Part shown: positions 1-8,908 of the stretch, one piece after another | How the letters are laid out: each line of letters begins with the position of its first letter | Position numbering within the stretch: the first letter of the stretch is position 1 | Origin: Mycobacterium kubicae | GTDB lineage: Bacteria; Actinomycetota; Actinomycetes; Mycobacteriales; Mycobacteriaceae | NCBI RefSeq assembly: GCF_015689175.1 | Contig: NZ_CP065047.1 | Coordinates: 5,580,001 to 5,644,000 of the forward strand | Length of the DNA: 64,000 bases | Direction: 5' to 3' | Notes under the pieces: generated by a model | Seen by the model: only the letters and a program-made list of their open reading frames with translations | Database searches by the model: none | What the model was told of the DNA's origin: nothing | Position numbers and translations under genes: made by a program

Positions 1-367
1 GGGCCTCGTCGACCTGATCGGCGGCCGCCAACATATGCAGCCTGGCCAAGGCCTGCAACGGCGCATGCTGCCACACCCGGATCAACGTGCCGGTTCCGCC
101 TTCGAGTTCTTGAGCCACCCGCAACGCTCCGCCGAACACCGGATCGCTGACCTCACCGGCATCGGCAAGGTCATCCAGCCGCACCGGCCCACCATCGAGC
201 ACCGACGAGGCCCGCGCCGCACGCAACGACGCCTCGGCGGCGGTCACCGGCCAGCCACGCAGGTTCGCCCGGTGCCGATGGGCCCTGCTCAACGCCTCGC
301 GGGCGCGGTCGCTGGCTTCAGCGACGCCGGGCAGCTCCATCAACGGGGCCAACGGATCACGCTTCAC
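1..367 (-). CDS. Conserved hypothetical protein (N-terminal part, cut by window edge)
   Basis: About 122 codons are visible, starting from a GTG at 367 that lies 11 nt after the dppD stop codon on the same strand; the rest runs off the left edge. The visible protein is alpha-helical, rich in Ala and Arg, and has no signal peptide or membrane segment. A stretch around residues 27-45 (RAHRHRANLRGWPVTAAEAS) is its most distinctive part. In M. tuberculosis the gene after dppD is Rv3662c, and position and direction fit that gene. I do not recognise a catalytic motif and assign no function. It may be co-transcribed with the dpp genes. Confidence 0.6.
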   Translation of the reverse strand, partial: MKRDPLAPLMELPGVAEASDRAREALSRAHRHRANLRGWPVTAAEASLRAARASSVLDGGPVRLDDLADAGEVSDPVFGGALRVAQELEGGTGTLIRVWQHAPLQALARLHMLAAADQVDEA

Positions 368-378
368 AGCTTGCCAAC

Positions 379-2031
379 CTAGCCCGATGCCGCCGGCGCA
401 CGAGGAATGGCCTCCAGCAATTGTCGGGTGTACTCGTGGCGGGGCCGGCTGAACACGTCCTCAGTCGGTGCATGTTCCACCACCCGACCCGCACGCATCA
501 CCAGAACGTCGTCGGCGATCTGCCGGATCACCGCCAGGTCGTGACTGATGAACAGGTAGGTCAAGCCCAGATCGGCCTGTAACTCGGCCAGCAATTCCAG
601 GATCTGAGCCTGCACCAAGACGTCAAGCGCCGACACCGCCTCATCACACACCAGCACCTCCGGGCGCAGCGCCAACGCCCGCGCGATGGCGACCCGCTGC
701 CGCTGTCCACCCGACAGCTCGCGGGGCAGCCGACCCAGCACCGACGAGGGCAACGCCACCTGATCGATCAACTCGCGCACCGCTCGCTGCCGCTGGGCCC
801 GGTTCCCGACCTGGTGAATGCGCAACGGCTCCTCGACGGCGCGATACACCGAGTACATGGGATCGAGGCTGCTGTAGGGGTTTTGGAACACCGGCTGCAT
901 CCGGCGACGCAAGGCCAAAGCCGTGCCACGGTCCAGCTTGCCGCTGACCTGAGCACCGTCGAAGCTCACCGAGCCCGACGACGGCTGCAGCAGTCCCAGC
1001 ACCATGCGCGCCAGCGTGGACTTGCCCGACCCCGACTCCCCCACGATTGCCAGCGTGCTGGCCCGCCGCACCTGGAACGACACCGCGTCGACCGCGCGAA
1101 ACTCCACCCGACGCCACGGCGCACCGCGCGTCTCCCGGTAGATCTTGGTCAGTTCGGTCACCACCAGAAGGTCATCCCGTTCACCGGCGGCAGGCGCCAC
1201 CTCCGCGCGCCGCCGAGCGTTCCTCGTGTTGCGTGCCGCCACCGACGGGGCCGCAGCCACCAGACGCCGGGTGTACTCGTGTTGTGGGTCGGTCAGGATT
1301 TGTTGCGCAGCACCGGATTCGACGATCGATCCGCGGTGCATCACCACCACCGATTCGGCCCGCTCGGCGGCCAGCGCCAAGTCGTGGGTGATCAGCAGCA
1401 GGGCGGTGCCCAGCTCGTCGGTCAGGTGCTGCAGATGATCGAGGACCTGCCGCTGCACCGTCACGTCGAGGGCGGACGTCGGCTCGTCGGCGATCAGCAA
1501 CCGCGGCCTGCCGGCCAGCCCGATGGCGATCAGCGCCCGCTGACACATGCCGCCGGAAAGCTGGTGCGGGTAACGGGCGGCCTGAGTAGCCGGGTCAAGC
1601 ATGCCGGCTTCGGCGAGCAACTCCACCGCCTGTCGCCGCGCCTCCCGGCTCCCCGCGTTGGCACGCAACGCTTCTCGGACCTGAAAGCCGACCTTCCATA
1701 CGGGATTGAGGTTGCTCATCGGGTCTTGCGGTACATAACCGATCTCGCGGCCCCTGATCGACCGCAACACCCGCCGGTCCGCTGCGGTGATGTCGCGACC
1801 GTCGTAGACGACGCGCCCGTCGGTGATGCGTCCGCCGGGTGAGAGCAATCCCAGCACAGCGGCGGCGGTGGTGGATTTCCCCGACCCGGACTCCCCCACC
1901 AGGGCGACCGTTTCGCCTTGTCCGACCGTCAGATTCACTCCGCGGACCGCCGGTTCGTCGGTGCCGAACCGAACCTCCAGCCCCTGCACCGACAGCAGCG
2001 GCGCATCCGGTTGGCCGGGTGGGGAACTCAT
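379..2031 (-). CDS. dppD: Dipeptide ABC transporter, duplicated ATP-binding protein DppD
   Basis: Cytoplasmic ATPase that would power peptide import by the DppABCD transporter. Two complete ABC domains lie in one chain of about 550 residues. Near residues 46-54 and 331-339 there is a Walker A (GESGSGKST in both), followed by signature motifs LSGGMCQR and LSGGQRQR and Walker B motifs LLIADEP and VLVCDEA. Both halves have the C-terminal extension typical of oligopeptide transporter ATPases. The ATG at 2031 overlaps the dppC stop as ATGA, which decides the start; an in-frame ATG three codons upstream (2040) is the alternative. It is the last dpp gene of the operon. The equivalent M. tuberculosis protein is also a double ATPase. 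Confidence 0.93.
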   Translation of the reverse strand: MSSPPGQPDAPLLSVQGLEVRFGTDEPAVRGVNLTVGQGETVALVGESGSGKSTTAAAVLGLLSPGGRITDGRVVYDGRDITAADRRVLRSIRGREIGYVPQDPMSNLNPVWKVGFQVREALRANAGSREARRQAVELLAEAGMLDPATQAARYPHQLSGGMCQRALIAIGLAGRPRLLIADEPTSALDVTVQRQVLDHLQHLTDELGTALLLITHDLALAAERAESVVVMHRGSIVESGAAQQILTDPQHEYTRRLVAAAPSVAARNTRNARRRAEVAPAAGERDDLLVVTELTKIYRETRGAPWRRVEFRAVDAVSFQVRRASTLAIVGESGSGKSTLARMVLGLLQPSSGSVSFDGAQVSGKLDRGTALALRRRMQPVFQNPYSSLDPMYSVYRAVEEPLRIHQVGNRAQRQRAVRELIDQVALPSSVLGRLPRELSGGQRQRVAIARALALRPEVLVCDEAVSALDVLVQAQILELLAELQADLGLTYLFISHDLAVIRQIADDVLVMRAGRVVEHAPTEDVFSRPRHEYTRQLLEAIPRAPAASG

Positions 2032-2891
2032 GCTCGCCATGCCCGTGACGCCGGATCCAGAGCATCGCGCAGGGCGTCGCCCATCATCATGAACGCCAGC
2101 ACGGTGACGGCCAGGGCGCCGGCCGGATAGAACAAGATCGGTGAACCCGCCCGCAGCCGGGTCTGCGCCATGTTGATGTCACCGCCCCACGACACCACCG
2201 TCGTCGGCAACCCGACGCCGAGGTAGGACAGCGTCGCCTCGGTGACGATGAAAATGCCCAACGCTATGGTGGCCGTGGCGATCACCGGCCCCAGCGCGTT
2301 GGGCACGGCGTGACGCACCAAGGTCTGAAACCGGCTCAGCCCCAACGCTTTGGCCGCCAAGACGTAATCACTGCCCCGCACCTCGAGCACCGCCCCTCGG
2401 GCGATTCGGGCCAGTTGCGGCCAGCCGAACAGCGCCAGGATGGCGATGACGGTCCACACCGTGCGGTGGTGCAGCACTTGCATCAACACGATCGCGCCCA
2501 GCAGCAAAGGCAGTCCGAAAAACACGTCGGTAAGCCGCGAGACCACCGCGTCGGCCCACCCGCCATAGAAGCCGGCCAGTGCGCCCAGCACCCCACCGAC
2601 GACGACCGCAGCCAGCGTCGCGCCCAGTCCGACGGTTACCGAGGCTCGGGCACCGTAAACGGTGCGGGCGTAGATGTCATGGCCCTGTAGGTCAGTGCCG
2701 AACCAATGCGCCGCCGAGGGGGAGGACAAGCTCTGACTGGTATCGGCATAATTGGGATCCATTCCGGTGAACAACGCCGGAAACGCCGCGACCAACACTA
2801 TGAACCCGATCATGACGGCGGCGAGGACGAACTGCGGACGTCGACGCAACCGTCGCCAAATATCAAGCCACACACCGGTCTGGTCAGCCAT
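2028..2891 (-). CDS. dppC: Dipeptide ABC transporter permease DppC
   Basis: Inner-membrane permease of the peptide importer. An N-terminal membrane segment (FVLAAVMIGFIVLVAAF) is followed by a periplasmic loop and five further segments. The cytoplasmic EAA loop that docks the ATPase is visible (SDYVLAAKALGLSRFQTLV). The C-terminus DALRDALDP is typical of OppC/DppC proteins. I chose ATG 2891, which overlaps the dppB stop by 8 nt; an upstream ATG at 2918 would overlap dppB by 35 nt and add a non-conserved leader. The 3' end overlaps the dppD start by 4 nt, so translation is probably coupled. Confidence 0.9.
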   Translation of the reverse strand: MADQTGVWLDIWRRLRRRPQFVLAAVMIGFIVLVAAFPALFTGMDPNYADTSQSLSSPSAAHWFGTDLQGHDIYARTVYGARASVTVGLGATLAAVVVGGVLGALAGFYGGWADAVVSRLTDVFFGLPLLLGAIVLMQVLHHRTVWTVIAILALFGWPQLARIARGAVLEVRGSDYVLAAKALGLSRFQTLVRHAVPNALGPVIATATIALGIFIVTEATLSYLGVGLPTTVVSWGGDINMAQTRLRAGSPILFYPAGALAVTVLAFMMMGDALRDALDPASRAWRA

Positions 2892-3810
2892 AGCGGATCC
2901 GCGGGTCCAGCACGGCATACAGCAGATCGACCAAGAGATTGGTGATCAGGTAGATCAGAACCAACACCGTCACGATCGACACCACAGTGGGAGCCTCCTG
3001 GCGGGTGACCGCTTGGTACAGCACGCCGCCGACGCCGTGGATGTTGAAAATCCCCTCTGTCACAATGGCTCCGCCCATCAGCGCGCCCAGATCGGCGCCC
3101 AGGAACGTGACCACCGGAATCAGCGAGTTGCGCAAGATGTGCACCGCGACCACCCGCGACCGCGACAAACCTTTGGCGGTGGCGGTGCGGACGTAGTCCG
3201 CATGTGCGTTGGCCGAAACCGCCGAGCGCGTCAGACGAACCACATAGGCGAAGGACACCGCTCCCAGGACGATGCCCGGAAGCAGCAACCGTCCGAACGT
3301 CGCGCGCTCGCCCACGGTGACCGGCGCGATGCCCAGGCGCACGCCGAACAGGAACTGCGCGAGGAAGCCGAGCACAAAGATCGGGATGGCGATGATGATC
3401 AGCCCGGTGACCAACACCGTCGCGTCGAAGATGCCGCCTTGGCGCAGGCCCGCGATCACCCCGAAGAGGATGCCGAACACCGCCTCCACGACCAACGCGA
3501 TGAGCGCCAATCGGAGGGTGACCGGAAAGGCGTGGGCCAGAACGCTTCGCACCGGCAGTCCGGAATACGCTCGGCCCAGATCACCGTGCACCAGACCGCC
3601 GAGATAACGCAGATACTGCACCAGGAACGGGTCGTCGAGGTGGTAGCGCGCACGTAACTGGGCCGCCACCGCCGGAGTCAGCGGCCGGTCACCGGCCAAC
3701 GCCGCCAACGGGTCACCGGGGAGCAGGAACACCATGCCGTAGATGAGCAACGTGGCGCCCAGAAAGACCGGCACCATCACGGCGATCCGGCGAGCGATGT
3801 ACCAACCCAT
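2884..3810 (-). CDS. dppB: Dipeptide ABC transporter permease DppB
   Basis: First permease subunit of the peptide importer, 308 residues, with six hydrophobic segments starting at residue 9. The EAA loop is visible as ADYVRTATAKGLSRSRVV, and the N-terminal sequence GMVFLLPGDPLAAL is the usual OppB/DppB extracytoplasmic signature. The ATG lies one base after the dppA stop codon (TGA-C-ATG), so the four genes form one transcript. The length matches the M. tuberculosis Rv3665c product. Confidence 0.93.
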   Translation of the reverse strand: MGWYIARRIAVMVPVFLGATLLIYGMVFLLPGDPLAALAGDRPLTPAVAAQLRARYHLDDPFLVQYLRYLGGLVHGDLGRAYSGLPVRSVLAHAFPVTLRLALIALVVEAVFGILFGVIAGLRQGGIFDATVLVTGLIIIAIPIFVLGFLAQFLFGVRLGIAPVTVGERATFGRLLLPGIVLGAVSFAYVVRLTRSAVSANAHADYVRTATAKGLSRSRVVAVHILRNSLIPVVTFLGADLGALMGGAIVTEGIFNIHGVGGVLYQAVTRQEAPTVVSIVTVLVLIYLITNLLVDLLYAVLDPRIRYG

Positions 3811-3811
3811 G

Positions 3812-5434
3812 TCAGGCCTTGACGATGTGTTCGTAGTCGGGCAGCCCGTTCCAGGTGACCGTCACACTGCTGACTTCGGTCGACCATCCGACCACGCTGA
3901 TGTAGTACCACAACGGCACACTGGGCATGTCGTGGAACAGGATTCGCTGGGCTTCGTTGGCGAGCACGCTCGCGGCGGGCAGGCTGGGTGCGGCTTCGGC
4001 TCTGGCCAACGCGGCGTCGAACTCGCGGCTGGAATAGCCGACATCGTTGGAGCCCGCGCCGGTGGCGAACAACGGCGCCAGGAATTCCATCTTCGAGGGA
4101 TAATCGCCCTGCCACCCGGCGCGGAAAGCGCTGTCGATGGTGCGATTGGTGATCTGGGTGCGCAGTGCGGCGAAGGTGGGCTGTGGCGCGCCGGCGGCGT
4201 CGATACCCAGAACGTTCTTGATGCTGTTGGCCACCGCGTCCACCCAGTCCTGGTGCCCGCTGTCGGCGTTGTACGCGATCGGGTAACGGCCCGTCCACGG
4301 CGAGATCGCGTTGGCCTGCGCCCAAAGTTGCCTTGCTCGTTCGGGATTGAAATCCAGTGCGTCGTTGCCCGGTATGTTCGGGTCGAACCCGGGCAGCGAC
4401 TCGGCGGTGAAGTCGCGCGCCGGGGCACGGGTGTCGGCGAAGATCTGCTTGCAGATCTGTGGGCGGTTGATAGCGGCCGACAGCGCCAGTCGTCGCAACC
4501 GGCCCTCTTCACCGCCGAAGTGCGGCAGGCGCAACGGGGTGTCCACGAACTGATTGACGGCGGCGGGCCCACCGGCGGCGTTGCCACCGAGGTCGCGCCG
4601 GTAGATCGTCAAGGCACTCGACGGAATCGTGTCCAGCACATCGAGATTGCCCGATAGCAAGTCGGAGTAGGCGGTGTCCAGGTTGGCGTAGAACTCGAAG
4701 CGCAGACCTTTGTTGCGGGGCGTCCGGTTGCCGTGATAGCCGGGGTTGGGCACCAGGTCCATCTTGACGTTGTGCTCCCAGGCGGGCCCGTCGCCGCCGC
4801 TGGCCAGCTGGTAGGGGCCGTTGCCGACCGGATTGCGGCCGAACCCGGCCATGTCCCGAAAGGCCGCGTCGGGCAACGGGTAGAACGAGCTGTGCCCGAG
4901 TCGCAACGTGAAGTCGATCGTCGGCGCCTTGAGCCGCACGGTGAATTCGAGGTCGTTGACCACCCGCAGCCCCGACATGGTTGTGCGGGTAGTACCGGTG
5001 GCCGGGCCGGCGACTTCGTCGAAGCCATCGATGGGGCTGAAGAAGCTCTGCTGCAGTTGGCCGTTGGCGCTCAACGCCCCGTAATTCCACGCGTCGACGA
5101 ACGAATGGGACGTCACGGGTGAACCGTCGGTGAACTTCCAACCCGGCTTGAGGACGATCCGGTAGTTCACGTTGTCGGTCGTCTCGATCGATTGGGCGAC
5201 CTCCGGCGACGGTCTGCCGTTGGCGTCGTAGGACATCAGTCCGGCGAAGAGCCGATCGAGAATGCGGCCGCCGTTGCTGTCGTTGGTGCTGGTAGGGATC
5301 AACGGGTTGGGCGGTTCGCCGCCGTTGACCAGCACCACGTCGGGAGTCAGTGCGCCGCCGCCACAGGCGGCCACCGGCGCGACCGCCAGCACAGCCGCAG
5401 CCACGGCGGCCATCGCGGTCCGCATCCGACGCAT
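3812..5434 (-). CDS. dppA: Dipeptide-binding lipoprotein DppA (SBP family 5)
   Basis: Extracytoplasmic solute-binding protein that delivers peptides to DppBC. It begins with a lipoprotein signal peptide: charged MRRMR, a hydrophobic core, and lipobox VAAC with Cys24 as the predicted lipidated residue. The 540-residue mature fold is that of family 5 binding proteins. The segment PNPLIPTSTNDSNGG and the later PLFATGAGSNDVGYSS match the family's ligand-lobe regions. M. tuberculosis DppA has been linked to peptide and haem uptake; transfer of that role here is inference. It is the first gene of dppABCD and is divergent from acs across a 68-bp gap. Confidence 0.92.
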   Translation of the reverse strand: MRRMRTAMAAVAAAVLAVAPVAACGGGALTPDVVLVNGGEPPNPLIPTSTNDSNGGRILDRLFAGLMSYDANGRPSPEVAQSIETTDNVNYRIVLKPGWKFTDGSPVTSHSFVDAWNYGALSANGQLQQSFFSPIDGFDEVAGPATGTTRTTMSGLRVVNDLEFTVRLKAPTIDFTLRLGHSSFYPLPDAAFRDMAGFGRNPVGNGPYQLASGGDGPAWEHNVKMDLVPNPGYHGNRTPRNKGLRFEFYANLDTAYSDLLSGNLDVLDTIPSSALTIYRRDLGGNAAGGPAAVNQFVDTPLRLPHFGGEEGRLRRLALSAAINRPQICKQIFADTRAPARDFTAESLPGFDPNIPGNDALDFNPERARQLWAQANAISPWTGRYPIAYNADSGHQDWVDAVANSIKNVLGIDAAGAPQPTFAALRTQITNRTIDSAFRAGWQGDYPSKMEFLAPLFATGAGSNDVGYSSREFDAALARAEAAPSLPAASVLANEAQRILFHDMPSVPLWYYISVVGWSTEVSSVTVTWNGLPDYEHIVKA

Positions 5435-5467
5435 GACTCGACCCTAAGGGACCCCCGGGCCTGGGCC

Positions 5468-5496
5468 GTGACGGCCGCATCAACACGCTTTAGGCT
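5468..5496 (+). promoter_or_regulatory. Probable acs promoter giving a leaderless mRNA
   Basis: GTGACG (5468-5473), a 17-nt spacer and TAGGCT (5491-5496) resemble a mycobacterial housekeeping promoter. The GTG start of acs is only 6 nt after the -10 box and has no Shine-Dalgarno sequence, which is the geometry of leaderless transcripts. Confidence 0.4.
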
Positions 5497-5502
5497 CACA
5501 GG

Positions 5503-7455
5503 GTGACTGACGCCACGTCCGAAGTTCCGTCGTCCTACCCGCCCCCGGAGCGGTTCGCCGAACAGGCAAATGCCCGCGCAGAGCTGTACCAGGAGGCCGA
5601 AGAAGACCGCTTGGCGTTCTGGGCCAAGCAAGCCAACCGCCTGTCGTGGGACACGCCGTTCGACGAGGTGCTGGACTGGTCGAATCCGCCTTTCGCCAAG
5701 TGGTTCGTGGGCGGCAAGCTCAACGTCGCCTACAACTGCGTGGATCGCCACGTCGAGGCAGGGCACGGGGATCGGGTGGCCATCTACTGGGAAGGGGAGC
5801 CCGCCGACGACCGCCGCACCCTGACCTATGCCGACCTCCTCACGCAGGTGAGTAAAGCGGCCAACGCGATGACCGACCTCGGCTTGGTCGCCGGTGACCG
5901 CGTCGCCATCTATCTGCCGCTGATTCCCGAGGCCGTCATCGCGATGCTGGCCTGCGCGCGGCTGGGGTTGATGCACAGCGTGGTCTTCGGCGGTTTCACC
6001 GCGAAGGCGCTGAAAGCGCGTATCGCCGATGCCCAAGCCAAGCTGCTCATCACCGCCGACGGACAATTCCGGCGCGGCAAACCCGCCCCGCTCAAGGCCG
6101 CCGCCGACGAGGCCGTCGACGACCCGGACAGCCCGATCGAGCATGTTCTGGTGGTGCGCCGCACCGGAATTGACGTGTCATGGCATGACGACCGGGACCT
6201 GTGGTGGCATGAGGTCATCGATTCGGCTGCGGCCGAACACACCGCCGAAGCGTTCGATTCCGAGCATCCGCTCTTCCTGCTGTACACCTCCGGCACCACC
6301 GGCAAGCCCAAAGGCATCGTGCACACCAGCGGCGGCTATCTGACCCAAACCGCGTACACGGTGCACACCATCTTCGACGTCAAACCGGACAGCGACGTGT
6401 TCTGGTGCACCGCCGACATCGGCTGGGTCACCGGACACACCTATGGGGTCTACGGTCCGCTCGCCAACGGCATCACCGAAGTGCTCTACGAGGGCACACC
6501 CAATACTCCAGACGAACACCGCCACTTCCAGATCATCGAAAGATACGGCGTGACAATCTATTACGCCGCGCCCACGTTGATCCGCACGTTCATGAAGTGG
6601 GGTCGCGAAATCCCCGACGCGCACGATCTGTCCAGCCTCCGACTCCTGGGTTCGGTCGGTGAACCGATCAACCACGAGGCCTGGCGTTGGTACCGCGAAG
6701 TCATTGGCGCAGACAAGGTCCCGGTGGTCGACACCTGGTGGCAAACCGAAACCGGCTCGGCGATGATCTCACCGCTGCCCGGCGTCGCCGCCGCCAAACC
6801 GGGATCGGCCATGAGCCCCCTGCCGGGCATCTCAGCGAAAATCGTTGACGATCACGGCGATCCGCTGGAGGCCGGCCCCGACGAAGGTGAGCACGTCAGC
6901 GGTTACCTCGTCCTGGACCAGCCCTGGCCCTCGATGCTGCGCGGCATCTGGGGTGACCCGGACCGCTACCGGGAGACGTATTGGTCGAAGTTCGCCGACA
7001 AGGGCTACTACTTCGCCGGCGACGGCGCGCGTTTCGACTCCGACGGCGCCATCTGGGTGTTGGGCCGCATCGACGACGTGATGAACATATCCGGGCATCG
7101 GATCTCGACCGCGGAGGTCGAGTCGGCGCTCGTCGGGCATTCCGGGGTGGCCGAAGCCGCGGTGGTCGGTGTGACCGACGAGACCACCGGTCAGGCGATC
7201 AGCGCGTTCGTGGTGTTACGGGCCGACACCGAACCCTATGACGGCATCGTCGACGAATTACGCGCCCAAGTCGCCAAGGAGATCTCCCCGATCGCCCGGC
7301 CCCGCGAAATCCACGTGGTGCCCGAACTCCCCAAGACCCGCAGCGGCAAGATCATGCGCCGGCTGTTGCGCGACATCGGCGAGAACCGGGAGCTGGGCGA
7401 CACGTCAACGTTGTTGGATCCCAACGTTTTCGACGCCATCCGCGCCGCGAAGTAA
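5503..7455 (+). CDS. acs: Acetyl-CoA synthetase (AMP-forming)
   Basis: Converts acetate, ATP and CoA to acetyl-CoA through acetyl-AMP in the cytoplasm. The protein has 650 residues, the usual length. The adenylate-forming P-loop YTSGTTGKPKG is near residues 262-272, the motif WWQTETGS follows, and the hinge and C-terminal lid are seen as GRIDDVMNISGHR. Lys616 in PKTRSGKIMRRLLRD is the lysine that protein acetyltransferases modify in this family; in mycobacteria that control is cAMP-dependent. The GTG start follows a leaderless-type promoter. It converges on the protease gene with a 4-bp gap. Confidence 0.96.
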   Translation: MTDATSEVPSSYPPPERFAEQANARAELYQEAEEDRLAFWAKQANRLSWDTPFDEVLDWSNPPFAKWFVGGKLNVAYNCVDRHVEAGHGDRVAIYWEGEPADDRRTLTYADLLTQVSKAANAMTDLGLVAGDRVAIYLPLIPEAVIAMLACARLGLMHSVVFGGFTAKALKARIADAQAKLLITADGQFRRGKPAPLKAAADEAVDDPDSPIEHVLVVRRTGIDVSWHDDRDLWWHEVIDSAAAEHTAEAFDSEHPLFLLYTSGTTGKPKGIVHTSGGYLTQTAYTVHTIFDVKPDSDVFWCTADIGWVTGHTYGVYGPLANGITEVLYEGTPNTPDEHRHFQIIERYGVTIYYAAPTLIRTFMKWGREIPDAHDLSSLRLLGSVGEPINHEAWRWYREVIGADKVPVVDTWWQTETGSAMISPLPGVAAAKPGSAMSPLPGISAKIVDDHGDPLEAGPDEGEHVSGYLVLDQPWPSMLRGIWGDPDRYRETYWSKFADKGYYFAGDGARFDSDGAIWVLGRIDDVMNISGHRISTAEVESALVGHSGVAEAAVVGVTDETTGQAISAFVVLRADTEPYDGIVDELRAQVAKEISPIARPREIHVVPELPKTRSGKIMRRLLRDIGENRELGDTSTLLDPNVFDAIRAAK

Positions 7456-7459
7456 CGCC

Positions 7460-8158
7460 CTAACCGGGGATCGGTACGAAGTCGGAGCCGGGCCGGTTCT
7501 TGGCGTTGATGTCGGCCAGGTCGGCGTTGATGGACATCACCACCGCCGGTGTGTGCAGCGGAATGTATTTCGTGACGCAGCTCGGCAAGCTGTCGCTGAA
7601 GGCGCCGTGAATCATCCCGACCAGCAGGTTGTCGACGGTGACGGGCGCCCCGGAGTCACCGGGCCCGCCGCAGACCTGCATCACGATGGTCCCCGGATCC
7701 TGCCCCGGGCCCCAGGTGACACCGCACGAATTGCCGGTGGTGCGGCCCTGCTTGCAGGCGACTTGCCCGACCGTTGGGTCCGGGCCGATCCCGTTGATCG
7801 CGAACCCGTTGACGTTGTTGACCGGTGTCACCTTGGCCGGGTCGAACCTGATCACCGCGTAGTCCAGGTTGTCGTTGCCGGCGACCATGATGCCCACCTG
7901 TCCCCGGTTCTCCGCGCCCTCGGCGGCGACGGGCGCGCCGGGGCCACCGCAGTGCGCGGAGGTGAAGCCGATCAGATCACCGTTTCTGTCGTGCCCTATG
8001 GCGGTCAGCGTGCACAGCGTGCCGGTGTTCACCACAATGCCCGCACCCCCGCCCAACGGCACCTTGTCGTCCGCGACCGCGGTAGCGGCGGGCATGAATA
8101 GCGGACTCAGGAGCACCGCCCCGATCGCCGCGGCAAAGCCGCGATGCGCCGTCTGCAC
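7460..8158 (-). CDS. Secreted chymotrypsin-like (S1) serine protease, Rv3668c-like
   Basis: Exported protease-fold protein of 232 residues. The first 29 residues form a Sec signal peptide (MQTAHRG followed by a hydrophobic core and TAVA). The catalytic triad can be read as His69 in SAHCGGPG, Asp99 in NLDYAVI and Ser169 in GGPGDSGAP. Paired cysteines at 49/70 and 135/145 fit the disulfides of this family. It resembles the M. tuberculosis Rv3668c product strongly over its whole length. The substrate is unknown. It stands alone, converging with acs, and 222 bp separate its start from the divergent holin-like gene. Confidence 0.88.
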   Translation of the reverse strand: MQTAHRGFAAAIGAVLLSPLFMPAATAVADDKVPLGGGAGIVVNTGTLCTLTAIGHDRNGDLIGFTSAHCGGPGAPVAAEGAENRGQVGIMVAGNDNLDYAVIRFDPAKVTPVNNVNGFAINGIGPDPTVGQVACKQGRTTGNSCGVTWGPGQDPGTIVMQVCGGPGDSGAPVTVDNLLVGMIHGAFSDSLPSCVTKYIPLHTPAVVMSINADLADINAKNRPGSDFVPIPG

Positions 8159-8380
8159 AGCGATACTCCCGTCAGGTTGTGGGAATCAGAAAACCAGAGG
8201 GCAGTCTAGATGATTCCTACCCGAGCACAGCGGCGTGCGAAATGACCGCGATCGTCAATTTGCCGCATCCGTTCGAGGGGACCCCGCCCTGTTCGGCTGG
8301 CCGCGTACCGCACCAGAGGTCATGGCAACATAAACCGCGACGACTGCGCACCGCGGGCAGTCACACCGAGAGGACCGTCT

Positions 8381-8908
8381 GTGAGCAAACCTGATCGCAA
8401 GAACGGTGTGCCCAGCACGCTGACCACCATTCCGTTGGCCGATCCGCATGCCAGGGCCGGGGAGCCGTCGATCGGTGACCTCATCAAAGACGCGACAACC
8501 CAGGTATCGACCCTGGTACGGGCCGAAGTGGAACTGGCCCGCGCCGAGATCACCCGCGACGTCAAGAAGGGATTGACCGGCAGCGTCTACTTCATCGCCG
8601 CGCTGGTCGTGCTGTTCTACTCCACCTTCTTTTTCTTCTTCTTCCTCGCCGAACTGCTCGACAACTGGATCTGGCGCTGGGCGGCGTTCCTCATCGTCTT
8701 CGGGATCATGGTCGTGGTCACCGCGGTGCTGGCGCTGTTGGGTTTCTTGAAGGTCCGACGCATCCGGGGTCCGCGCCAAACCATCGCCTCGGTCAAAGAG
8801 ACGCGCGACGCGCTCACTCCGGGCCATGAGAAGAACGTGGCCGCAGCCGCCAAGGCCAAGGCCCTCACGGCCGACGACAAGACGCCGGCCGACCCCTCGG
8901 GCTGGTAA
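8381..8908 (+). CDS. Phage-holin-family / DUF1469-like membrane protein, Rv3669-like
   Basis: A 175-residue membrane protein. A soluble N-terminus with an amphipathic stretch (IGDLIKDATTQVSTLVRAE) precedes two hydrophobic segments near residues 68-90 and 100-125, and the C-terminus is charged and Ala/Lys-rich. This layout is typical of the actinobacterial holin-like superfamily; despite the name no lysis role is known. It starts with GTG, and its stop codon abuts the ATG of ephE (TAAATG), so the two genes are probably co-transcribed, as Rv3669-Rv3670 are. Confidence 0.8.
   Translation: MSKPDRKNGVPSTLTTIPLADPHARAGEPSIGDLIKDATTQVSTLVRAEVELARAEITRDVKKGLTGSVYFIAALVVLFYSTFFFFFFLAELLDNWIWRWAAFLIVFGIMVVVTAVLALLGFLKVRRIRGPRQTIASVKETRDALTPGHEKNVAAAAKAKALTADDKTPADPSGW

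Noticed and set aside
2752..4657. Long open frames antisense to dppB and dppA
   Set aside because: They mirror high-GC third-position bias, have His/Gln/Arg-rich low-complexity translations and lie fully inside well-supported genes.
8381..8908. A prophage holin
   Set aside because: The holin-like family name is historical; the gene sits in a conserved backbone operon with ephE and there are no phage genes around it.
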